From SW-6-46-9 sp964452185 (GTDB taxonomy: Bacteria; Patescibacteriota; Minisyncoccia; Phycocordibacterales; SW-6-46-9), in assembly GCA_964452185.1 (NCBI GenBank), contig CAYVKO010000001.1:27413-91412 (forward strand): DNA of 64,000 nucleotides, given 5' to 3'. Shown one piece after another: positions 17,085-24,328 of this stretch. Below the pieces are notes generated by a model. It had not been told where the DNA came from, ran no database searches, and saw only the letters and a list, made by a program, of their open reading frames with translations. Positions within the stretch are counted from its first letter, which is position 1. The number at the start of each line of letters is the position of its first letter. A program made the translations under genes and the position numbers.

Positions 17085-18016
17085 ACACCCACCGATTTAG
17101 CTGTGGGTGTTTTTTTGTTGGTAAAGTCGTTAACTACATCCATGATTTTGTTGGTTTCGTCAGGGTTAAACCAACGTATGCGCTCATCTTTTTGAAACCA
17201 GGTACGTTGGCGTTTAGCGTACTGCCAGTCACCTTGCACGATTCTTTCAAATAAAGACTCTTTATCAATCTTTTTTTCTAGATAGTCAGCAAGATGTTTA
17301 TATTCAAGTCCAAGTTCTCGCATACGATCTAAGGATAACCCGTCGCTGTGTAGTTTTTTGGCTTCTGAAACCATTCCTTGGTCAAACCGTTCTTTTGTGC
17401 GTTTAATAATATTTTGTTTCAACTTTTTGTCTGGCAGTTGGAGACCGATTTGCAGGGTGTCAAAGCGCTCTCTTTTTTCTAGTTTTGGTACTTTTCCAAG
17501 TGCTTCTACGATCTCTAAAGCGCGAATGAGCCGGCGTGGGTTATTTTCGTCAATTTCTTCAGCCCGCCTCGGGTCTTTCTTTTGCAGTTCGGCAAACAAG
17601 TCCGCTGTGCTTCGTTCTCGTAACTTTTCTCGGAGTGTCTCGTTAGGTGGAACATCAGGGAAAACTAAATCGTCAATAACTGCCTGAATGTAGAAACCTG
17701 AGCCCCCACAAAGAATTGGCAATTTATTTCGTTCATGAGTTTTTTGAATGCGTTTATCAGCCAACTCTTTGTAGTTGTATACACTAAACTCCTCATCAGG
17801 GTCTGCTACATTCAGCAGGTGATGAGGAACACCTTGCATTTGTTCTTGTGTTATTTTACCTGTTGCTATATTGAGTCTGCGGTACACTTGCCGACTGTCA
17901 GCGGAAATAACTTCACCATCTTTTTTTCGTCCTATCTTTACAGACAAAGAGCTTTTTCCTACAGCTGTAGGGCCGACAATAGCAAGCAGCTGTTTTTTGT
18001 TGTTTGACGAACTCAT
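17081..18016 (-). CDS. miaA: tRNA dimethylallyltransferase
   Basis: 311 residues. MiaA adds a dimethylallyl group to A37 of tRNAs reading UNN codons; tRNA-Tyr, -Trp, -Cys and several -Leu in this window are typical substrates. P-loop VGPTAVGKSSLS (about 13-24), the DSRQVYRRLNIATGK segment that contacts the tRNA, GVPHHLLNVADPDEEFSVYNY and the GGSGFYIQAVIDDL motif are all present. The ATG lies 11 bp after the stop of the XRE-MurA gene, so they form one leftward unit. Confidence 0.96.
   Translation of the reverse strand: MSSSNNKKQLLAIVGPTAVGKSSLSVKIGRKKDGEVISADSRQVYRRLNIATGKITQEQMQGVPHHLLNVADPDEEFSVYNYKELADKRIQKTHERNKLPILCGGSGFYIQAVIDDLVFPDVPPNETLREKLRERSTADLFAELQKKDPRRAEEIDENNPRRLIRALEIVEALGKVPKLEKRERFDTLQIGLQLPDKKLKQNIIKRTKERFDQGMVSEAKKLHSDGLSLDRMRELGLEYKHLADYLEKKIDKESLFERIVQGDWQYAKRQRTWFQKDERIRWFNPDETNKIMDVVNDFTNKKTPTAKSVGV
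17084..17116 (+). terminator. Terminator of the 75-residue gene, overlapping the convergent miaA end
   Basis: Perfect 9-bp stem AACACCCAC / GTGGGTGTT with a 10-nt loop, then a run of T. The stem begins at the last base of the stop codon of the rightward gene and contains the end of the leftward miaA. Confidence 0.85.
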
Positions 18017-18027
18017 AGTGTTAGCGC

Positions 18028-19554
18028 TTAAATTCCGCTAATGATTTCAATATCAGCTCCGATGGAGTTTAGGCGGTTAGCTACGTCTTCATACCCACGG
18101 TGAATGGAGTGAACGTTTCGTAGAATTGACTGACCGTCGGCTGCTAGCATAGCTATGAGGATGATCATTGAAGGTCGAAGTGCTGGAGGGCAAACAATCT
18201 GAGCTGCTTCCAGCTCGGTCGGGCCGTCAATGAAGACACGATGCGGGTCAGCCAGTTTAATCTCTGCACCCAAACGGTTCAGTTCAGTAAAGTAGATGGC
18301 GCGGTTCTCCCACATCCAGTCGAGAATGTTGGTTGTGCCTTTGGCTTTCGTTGCAATAGGCACAAAGAAAGGAAGGTTGTCCGTGTTAATGCCCGGATAG
18401 GGAAGGGCATGTAACTTAACGTTAAGAGCATGCAAGTCAGACGGGTGGATAGTAAGGTCCACCAAGTCTGTCCGTCCGTTTTTGCTTTTATAACTATCAC
18501 TCCTGTCAATTTCTGCTCCCATTGACTCTAGCTTTAAAAGCTCAAGTTTCAGAAAGTCAATCGGGCAACGGGTTATCGTTAGCTTGGAATTCGTTGTGAG
18601 TGCTGCGCTGATAAACATCATTGACTCAATTGGATCCTCGCTGTTGTGGTGTTCTACGTCTTTCTCTATTGATTCTGTTCCGTGTATCGTAAGCTGATGT
18701 GTACCGATACCTTCAATTTCTACTCCTAGTTCTTCAAGAAAGAAACAGACATCCTGTACCTGGTAGTTTGGGGTAGCGAAGGACACAGTGGTAGTTCCAG
18801 GGCTCAAAGCCGCACACAAGAGCGCATTAATAGTAGCTGTATCGCTTGCTTCATACATTACTATCTCTTCTTCGGGGGTGTGCATGTTACCGGCTTTGAT
18901 CTCGTAGTGATCTTCTTTGGTTGTGATTTCCATCCCGAAAGACTCGAATACGTGATCATGGGCTGAGGTAGTGCGTTCTCCCATTTTGCACCCGCCGGCG
19001 TGTGGGATATTAAAAGTGTCTTTCTTGTGGGCAAGTGGTCCGATCATCATCAGTACAGACCGAGTTTTTCGAGCTGTTTGGTCGTCCATGTTACTCAAGT
19101 CGAAGGTTTCCGGTGGCTGAATTCGTAGGGAGTTAGTGTCTACCCACTCGACTTCAACATTGATGCTTTCGAGTATATCGATAATTCGATACACTGCTTC
19201 AATTTTGGCTATTCCGTGCAGAGTTGTCGTGCCTTTATTTAATAAAGCGGCACACATCAAAGCCACTGATCCGTTTTTGGAGGTATTGGTTTCTATCTCT
19301 CCGGATAGCTTTGCAGGTCCGTTAATTTTAAAGTCCAAAGATTCGTCAGATAGCGAAAGAACTCGACGATTCAGGGCTTCGCTAATCGTGTCCAGTTTAT
19401 TTGTGGTAAGGTTTTGTTTACCGGCTTCAATACGAGCTACGGCACTTTGAGAGGTGTCTAATACTTCAGAAAATTCTTTCTGAGTTAGCCCGCGTCGTTG
19501 ACGTAGTTTTTTTATGAAGTGACCAATTTTTTTCTGTGAAGTTTCTTTATTCAT
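18028..19554 (-). CDS. XRE helix-turn-helix fused to a MurA-like enolpyruvyl transferase
   Basis: 508 residues. Residues about 10-65 are an XRE/Cro-type helix-turn-helix (LRQRRGLTQKEFSEVLDTSQ, then SAVARIEAGKQNLTTNKLDT). Residues about 75-508 are an EPSP synthase/MurA fold, the enzyme that starts peptidoglycan synthesis by adding enolpyruvate to UDP-GlcNAc. The Lys-Asn pair (SKNGSVAL, 93-94) and the catalytic Cys (AGGCKMGERT, Cys189) are kept, but the Pro of the usual GxRP loop is Thr. It could be a working MurA that also binds DNA, or a MurA-derived sensor. It is divergent from murB across a 57-bp spacer with two inverted repeats. Confidence 0.88.
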   Translation of the reverse strand: MNKETSQKKIGHFIKKLRQRRGLTQKEFSEVLDTSQSAVARIEAGKQNLTTNKLDTISEALNRRVLSLSDESLDFKINGPAKLSGEIETNTSKNGSVALMCAALLNKGTTTLHGIAKIEAVYRIIDILESINVEVEWVDTNSLRIQPPETFDLSNMDDQTARKTRSVLMMIGPLAHKKDTFNIPHAGGCKMGERTTSAHDHVFESFGMEITTKEDHYEIKAGNMHTPEEEIVMYEASDTATINALLCAALSPGTTTVSFATPNYQVQDVCFFLEELGVEIEGIGTHQLTIHGTESIEKDVEHHNSEDPIESMMFISAALTTNSKLTITRCPIDFLKLELLKLESMGAEIDRSDSYKSKNGRTDLVDLTIHPSDLHALNVKLHALPYPGINTDNLPFFVPIATKAKGTTNILDWMWENRAIYFTELNRLGAEIKLADPHRVFIDGPTELEAAQIVCPPALRPSMIILIAMLAADGQSILRNVHSIHRGYEDVANRLNSIGADIEIISGI

Positions 19555-19559
19555 GATAT

Positions 19560-19575
19560 TTGTGATTATTCACAA
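19560..19575. promoter_or_regulatory. Inverted repeat 1 (possible operator) in the XRE-MurA/murB spacer
   Basis: TTGTGA-TTAT-TCACAA, a perfect 6-bp inverted repeat with a 4-nt centre, 6 bp upstream of the XRE-MurA start codon. Size and symmetry suit a dimeric XRE-type repressor; binding is an inference. Confidence 0.45.
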
Positions 19576-19580
19576 CTAAA

Positions 19581-19598
19581 TATATCATATGTGATATA
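19581..19598. promoter_or_regulatory. Inverted repeat 2 (possible operator) overlapping the murB -10 box
   Basis: TATATCA-TATG-TGATATA, a perfect 7-bp inverted repeat with a 4-nt centre. Its right arm runs into TATAAT (19597-19602), 9 nt before the murB ATG, so a protein bound here would block murB transcription. Confidence 0.45.
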
Positions 19599-19611
19599 TA
19601 ATGTTATACAC

Positions 19612-20634
19612 ATGAGTAAATCAACACCCAAATCGAATGCTTCTCTTAATAAATATTCCAAATTTGGTATAGGAGGTACGGCAAAACACTTTGCGAAATT
19701 AACTAAAAAGAATGATGTGTCTGGCCTGAGTGACTTTGCCCGCAAAAAAGACGTACCGCTTACGGTAATCGGTGAAGGTTCAAATACTGTTTTTTCTGGA
19801 GCCAAAATAAATCGTTTGATTGTAAAAAATGAGCTGAAGGGCGTGGATGCGTACAAGGAAGGTGGCAGTGTGAAAGTAAAAATACAGGCGGGTGAGAACT
19901 GGGATGATGTTGTCTCATGGTCTGTTCGGAACGGCTTTTCTGGTTTGGAAGCTTTGAGTGCAATACCTGGCTCTGTAGGAGCTGCACCGATACAGAATAT
20001 CGGGGCCTATGGGAGCCAACTATCTGATGTGCTTTCACAGCTGGAAGTATTTGATACGAAGACAGATAGCTTTGCTGCGTTGTCTTGTGATCAGTGTGAG
20101 TTCGGGTACCGTACCAGCCGTTTTAAGCGCGAACCGGGCCGATTTGTAGTGCTTTCGATTACTTTAAATTTGTCTACTAAAGATCCGGAAATGCCGGACT
20201 ATGAGGATGTAAAAACATACTTTGAAAAAAGAGGAGTAGAACAACCAACCTTGAACCAAATCAGAGAAGCGATTGTGGAAATTCGATGGGGTAAGCTTCC
20301 AAGGCCAACCGAGACCCCTAATTTGGGATCCTTTTTTAAGAACCCGGTAGTTTCGCGTGATTTTTTTGAAGATGATTTATCTGAGTTTTCCGATATGCCT
20401 TACTACGAGTTAGAGAAAGGTATAAAAATACCGGCCGGGTGGCTTATTGAAGAAGTCGGGTTAAAAGGGAAAGAGTTTGGGTCTGTAGGTGTATATAAAG
20501 AAAATGCGCTGGTGTTGGTTAGTAAACAAAGAGCAGACTTCGCTGATCTGGCAAAAGCAATAGGAGAGATTCGCCACCGAGTTCACAATCAGTTTGGCAT
20601 TGAACTAGAGCGAGAGCCGCAGATTCTGTGCTAA
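19612..20634 (+). CDS. murB: UDP-N-acetylenolpyruvoylglucosamine reductase
   Basis: 340 residues from ATG 19612; the GTG at 19591 would lie inside the inverted repeat and adds only seven residues. MurB reduces the enolpyruvyl product of MurA with NADPH and FAD. The FAD-binding domain shows TVIGEGSNTVFSG and SGLEALSAIPGSVGAAPIQNIGAYG; the catalytic region has FGYRTSRFK and NLGSFFKNPVVS with the Ser proton donor; the C-terminus holds PAGWLIEEVGLKG. It stands head-to-head with the XRE-MurA gene, which makes the substrate, suggesting shared control. Confidence 0.97.
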   Translation: MSKSTPKSNASLNKYSKFGIGGTAKHFAKLTKKNDVSGLSDFARKKDVPLTVIGEGSNTVFSGAKINRLIVKNELKGVDAYKEGGSVKVKIQAGENWDDVVSWSVRNGFSGLEALSAIPGSVGAAPIQNIGAYGSQLSDVLSQLEVFDTKTDSFAALSCDQCEFGYRTSRFKREPGRFVVLSITLNLSTKDPEMPDYEDVKTYFEKRGVEQPTLNQIREAIVEIRWGKLPRPTETPNLGSFFKNPVVSRDFFEDDLSEFSDMPYYELEKGIKIPAGWLIEEVGLKGKEFGSVGVYKENALVLVSKQRADFADLAKAIGEIRHRVHNQFGIELEREPQILC

Positions 20635-20664
20635 ATATTGTAAGCAAAACAGCCCACACATCCG

Positions 20665-20714
20665 TCTGTTATATAACAGATTAGGGAAAATTATATAATA
20701 TATTATATAATTTT
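20665..20714. repeat. Two perfect AT-rich palindromes between murB and tRNA-Leu(CAA)
   Basis: TCTGTTATATAACAGA (20665-20680) is a perfect 16-bp palindrome. A second one of 28 bp (20687-20714) is made only of A and T plus flanking AAAA/TTTT. The second is followed by two more T and could end both the murB transcript and the leftward tRNA. Confidence 0.6.
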
Positions 20715-20761
20715 TTCTATACAGAAAGTATACACGTTTTGCTACAAAGTGCTGAGAGTTG

Positions 20762-20843
20762 TGCCGGAGGTGGGAGTCGAACCCACACGCCGTAAGGCAC
20801 ACGATTTTGAGTCGTGCACGTCTACCAGTTCCGTCACTCCGGC
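20762..20843 (-). tRNA. tRNA-Leu(CAA)
   Basis: 82 nt on the minus strand. Acceptor GCCGGAG/CTCCGGC, discriminator A, anticodon stem CACGA/TCGTG with loop CTCAAAA (anticodon CAA, reads UUG), long variable arm, T-loop TTCGACT. CCA is not encoded. There is no hairpin module after it. Confidence 0.95.
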
Positions 20844-20847
20844 TTAC

Positions 20848-21057
20848 AGTCATAGATTACCCGTATTAGACGGAATTATCAACATGATTGAAAAGCTTCT
20901 TCNNNNNNNNNNNNNNNNNNNNNNNNNNNNNNNNNNNNNNNNNNNNNNNNNNNNNNNNNNNNNNNNNNNNNNNNNNNNNNNNNNNNNNNNNNNNNNNNNN
21001 NNAGTCATAGATTACCCGTATTAGACGGAATTATCAACATGATTGAAAAGCTTCTTC
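20848..21057. other. Scaffold gap of 100 N flanked by an identical 55-bp sequence
   Basis: N run 20903-21002. The 55 bp before it (20848-20902) and after it (21003-21057) are identical. This is what remains when two contigs that overlap by one k-mer are joined with a fixed 100-N spacer. The real sequence most likely has one copy and no gap. Confidence 0.9.
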
Positions 21058-21105
21058 GTGTGCTAAAATAAATTATGTTGTTGGGGTAGTAACACAGCCA
21101 CACAC

Positions 21106-22770
21106 ATGTCTTCGAAATTTCAAAATGACGCAATTTTTTGGGTCAGCGTCGATAAGATTCGACCAAACCCATACCAACCACGCCGCGATTTTAATGAAGA
21201 AAGCCTGCGTGATCTAGCGGAATCCATCCGTCAGTATGGTGTATTGCAACCACTTACGGTTACCAGGAATGAAGAAACCAAAGAAGATGGCGGCCTGAAA
21301 GTACATTATGAACTTATAGCCGGTGAGCGCCGACACCGAGCTGCACAAATGGCGAACCTTTCGCAAGTTCCGGTGATCATAAGAAGCGAGCAAGAGGATT
21401 CGCAGGTTAAGCTTGAGCTGGCGATTATCGAAAACCTCCAGCGAGAAGATCTCAACCCTATCGAGCGGGCTGAAGCTTTTGATAAATTAGCGGATGAATT
21501 TGATTTTACACACAAAAAGATAGCCGAAAAGATCGGGAAAAGCCGCGAGTACGTATCTAACAGCATGCGGCTTCTAAAGCTTCCTGAAAAAATAAAGCAA
21601 GCAATTATCGGCGGTAAAATGACAGAAGGTCATGCTCGACCTGTTATGATGCTTCGGGATAATCCGGAAAAGCAGGAGACACTCTTTAAAGAGATCATAC
21701 ATAAGGGTCTAACCGTACGAGAGGCTGAAGAGATAGCTCGACGTGATGCACAGGACAAAGTGCGAAAGAAGAAAAACAAAGTCGATCCGGAGACAAAAGA
21801 GCTTGAAGAAAAGCTATCTGAAACCTTCGGAACCCGAGTTAAAATCGAAGAACGAGACGTCGGCGGTAAGTTAGTTATAGACTTTTTCTCCAACGAAGAT
21901 CTAGAGAGTATTATTGAGTTGATGCGCAGTCAGGGTGAAATGGAGATGAGCGACATGATGGAAGAATACGTCAGCTCTGTTGCTGAAAAGAAAAAAGAGC
22001 AGGAAAGTGAGTCCGACTCACAGACCAAAGAGGAGAGTATGGCGGAAACACTTGAAGCTGCTATAGCTTCTGCCCGAGCCAAAAAACAAGAAAAAGAAGA
22101 AGAGGAGGAAGAGACAGATCCAAAAGAAAATCAAGAAGTTCGCTCGGAGTCGGTGAGCTCTGCACCAAAACCTAAAAAATATCAGGACAATAAAGACAAT
22201 AAAAAAGAAGAAAACAAAGTTCAGAAAGCCGAAGTTTCTCAGCAGGAAGATGCAAAGAAAGATGACACAAGCGAAGAGGTGGTTATCGGGAGGCGGGATA
22301 ATCAGCCCGAAAAAACAAAAAACAAAGAAACCAACCATTCTCACACTGTTTCAAAATCTGAATCTGAAGATGAACAAGCCTCATCAGCAACACCGCAAAA
22401 AAATCAATTAAACCAAAGAGAATCAGATGAATTGCAAGATGAAGAGTTGTCTAGCACACAATCTCGAACCCCCAACTCGGCTGTTGGTCAAAATAAAGAC
22501 GAAATAGATGAAGTCAGCGACGTCTTGTCGAAATCTGAAACCGTAAATAAGGTTGAGGAACCTAAAGACCAAGATGATAAAGAGGAGAATAAAAAAGCAA
22601 AAGATAATAACGTCCCAGAAGAAGACAAACAGGTGGTTGAGCCGAGTGTACCTACTTCGTTAAATGAAGATGATCAAAAGGAAGAAAGTGATGAGCCAGA
22701 AAGTAGTGAAGAAGATGCCCCGGAAGATTCTGAAGATGATATGTATGCAGTTTCTAACTTCTCAATTTAA
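21106..22770 (+). CDS. parB: ParB-like chromosome partition protein with a long charged tail
   Basis: 554 residues, nearly twice the usual ParB length. Residues about 12-215 are a standard ParB core: IRPNPYQPRRDF, the CTP-binding GERRHRA (73-79), ENLQREDLNPIERA and a helix-turn-helix around FTHKKIAEKIGKSREYVSNSM. A dimerisation region ends near 285. The remaining ~265 residues are almost only Glu, Lys, Asp, Ser and Gln and must be disordered. ParB loads on parS and slides as a CTP-dependent clamp. No parA is in the window. The tail is unlike ordinary ParB and could bind a partner or the nucleoid edge. Confidence 0.9.
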   Translation: MSSKFQNDAIFWVSVDKIRPNPYQPRRDFNEESLRDLAESIRQYGVLQPLTVTRNEETKEDGGLKVHYELIAGERRHRAAQMANLSQVPVIIRSEQEDSQVKLELAIIENLQREDLNPIERAEAFDKLADEFDFTHKKIAEKIGKSREYVSNSMRLLKLPEKIKQAIIGGKMTEGHARPVMMLRDNPEKQETLFKEIIHKGLTVREAEEIARRDAQDKVRKKKNKVDPETKELEEKLSETFGTRVKIEERDVGGKLVIDFFSNEDLESIIELMRSQGEMEMSDMMEEYVSSVAEKKKEQESESDSQTKEESMAETLEAAIASARAKKQEKEEEEEETDPKENQEVRSESVSSAPKPKKYQDNKDNKKEENKVQKAEVSQQEDAKKDDTSEEVVIGRRDNQPEKTKNKETNHSHTVSKSESEDEQASSATPQKNQLNQRESDELQDEELSSTQSRTPNSAVGQNKDEIDEVSDVLSKSETVNKVEEPKDQDDKEENKKAKDNNVPEEDKQVVEPSVPTSLNEDDQKEESDEPESSEEDAPEDSEDDMYAVSNFSI

Positions 22771-22777
22771 GTAATCC

Positions 22778-24292
22778 TTACTCCTTGTTTTTTTGGCGTA
22801 TAGCGCGCTTTATCTTGCGTCGAGCTGCGGTAGTTTTTGTGTAAGTAAGCCATTTTCTTTTTGGCGAGTTTGATTCATCAGTCATAATCTCGACAATATC
22901 TCCGTCTTTCAGAGTGGTGTCCAGAGAGCAGAGTTTGTTGTTGACTCGAGCTCCAGAGATATGGTGGCCAAGATCGGTGTGGATTTGGTACGCAAAATCT
23001 ATCGGACTTGATTCTGCCGGCAAGTCGATAACATCACCTTTTGGAGTAAATACAAAAATTCGGTCTTCAAAAAAGTCCGTCTGGAGGTTTTTCATAAACT
23101 CAGCAGGATCGGTGGTTTCTTGCTGTTCTTCAGTCATTTCTTTAATCCAGCCAGGCACATTATCTTTATCTTTAGTTTCTGGCTGATCACTCTGCATGCT
23201 GGCTATCAAGTCTTGGAACCACTCCAGTGTATCTCCTGAACCGGGCGATTTGTAAGAAACATGTGAAGCTACTCCGTATTCAGCTTCGTAATGCATGTCT
23301 TTGGTGCGAATTTGAATTTCTGCCATCTGACCCTTGCCGTCGAAAACAGTAGTGTGAAGGCTTTGGTATCCATTCGGCTTTGGGCTGGCTATGTAATCTT
23401 TCAAGCGATTCGGAACTGGACGCCAAAGGTCATGAACCATTCCCAGCACTCGGTAGCATTCGTTAATTGAATTGACGATGACACGAAGTGCGACGATGTC
23501 ATAGATCTGGCTGATATCCATATCTTTCTTTTTGAGTTTTTGATACAAACTAAACAGGTGTTTTAGTCGGTAATCAACAACTGTATCTTCTACATCTTCA
23601 GCTTCCTCAAGCGCAATTAGTAGATCCCGCTTAACTTCTTCTATAGTATCTATAGCTTCATCATATTTGGAATCAGAGAGATGTTTTACCGTTTCGTACT
23701 CATCAGGATAAACGTAAGGAAATGCTTCATCTTCAAGCTGGGTGTACAGATTCTTGATACCAAGCCGTCGGGCAATAGGGGCGTATACCTCTAATGTTTC
23801 TTCAGCTATTCGTAGCTGCTTGTGGTCAGGAACATGCTCAAGCGTGCGAATATTATGAAGACGATCGGCCAGCTTGATGATAAGTACTCGGATGTCTTGC
23901 GAGGTAGCCACAAATAACTTCCGAAGGCTCTCGATGTGCCGTTTCATACCTCGGTATCGTACTTTGCCCAGCTTGGTTACGCCTTGTACTAAAAAGAGAA
24001 CTTCTTCATCGAACTCTTCTTCTATTCTTTCTGTCGAAACCTCAGCATCTTCGATGGTGTCATGGAGTAGGCCGGCAACAATAGACTTTGTATCCATCCC
24101 AAGATCAGCCAAAATCGTGGCTGTCTCAATTGTGTGGTGTACATACTTTCGACCAGAATAACGCATCTGACCTTCATGCGCTTGAGTAGCAAGTTTATAC
24201 GCACGCTGGATCATCCTCCTGTCTTCATCAGAAGGGGACCAGATGTGCTGGATGATACTACTTACATCAGCCGGAGATTGGGTTTTATTCAT
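22778..24292 (-). CDS. RelA/SpoT-type (p)ppGpp synthetase/hydrolase, lacking the C-terminal regulatory domains
   Basis: 504 residues; full-length family members are about 700-750. The HD hydrolase domain is intact (YVHHTIETATILADLGMD, then LLHDTIEDAEV). The synthetase domain is intact (YDIVALRVIV, PNGYQSLHTTVF, AEIQIRTKDMHYEAEYGVASH). A TGS domain follows (about 415-480, VFTPKGDVIDLP). The protein ends just after TGS, so the helical, zinc-finger and ACT domains used for ribosome and amino-acid sensing are absent. It should both make and degrade the alarmone but be controlled differently. Convergent with parB (7 bp apart). Confidence 0.94.
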   Translation of the reverse strand: MNKTQSPADVSSIIQHIWSPSDEDRRMIQRAYKLATQAHEGQMRYSGRKYVHHTIETATILADLGMDTKSIVAGLLHDTIEDAEVSTERIEEEFDEEVLFLVQGVTKLGKVRYRGMKRHIESLRKLFVATSQDIRVLIIKLADRLHNIRTLEHVPDHKQLRIAEETLEVYAPIARRLGIKNLYTQLEDEAFPYVYPDEYETVKHLSDSKYDEAIDTIEEVKRDLLIALEEAEDVEDTVVDYRLKHLFSLYQKLKKKDMDISQIYDIVALRVIVNSINECYRVLGMVHDLWRPVPNRLKDYIASPKPNGYQSLHTTVFDGKGQMAEIQIRTKDMHYEAEYGVASHVSYKSPGSGDTLEWFQDLIASMQSDQPETKDKDNVPGWIKEMTEEQQETTDPAEFMKNLQTDFFEDRIFVFTPKGDVIDLPAESSPIDFAYQIHTDLGHHISGARVNNKLCSLDTTLKDGDIVEIMTDESNSPKRKWLTYTKTTAARRKIKRAIRQKNKE

Positions 24293-24328
24293 GAGTCCTT
24301 AGATTATACCTTGGTTCTCTTTAAAAGT

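Noticed and set aside
20848..21057. Direct repeat of 55 bp as an attachment site
   Set aside because: It flanks a 100-N scaffold gap exactly at both edges, so contig overlap is the simpler explanation.
22018..22344. A Phe-rich minus-strand frame opposite the ParB tail
   Set aside because: It is the mirror of the Lys/Glu-rich tail and has no start context or family signal.
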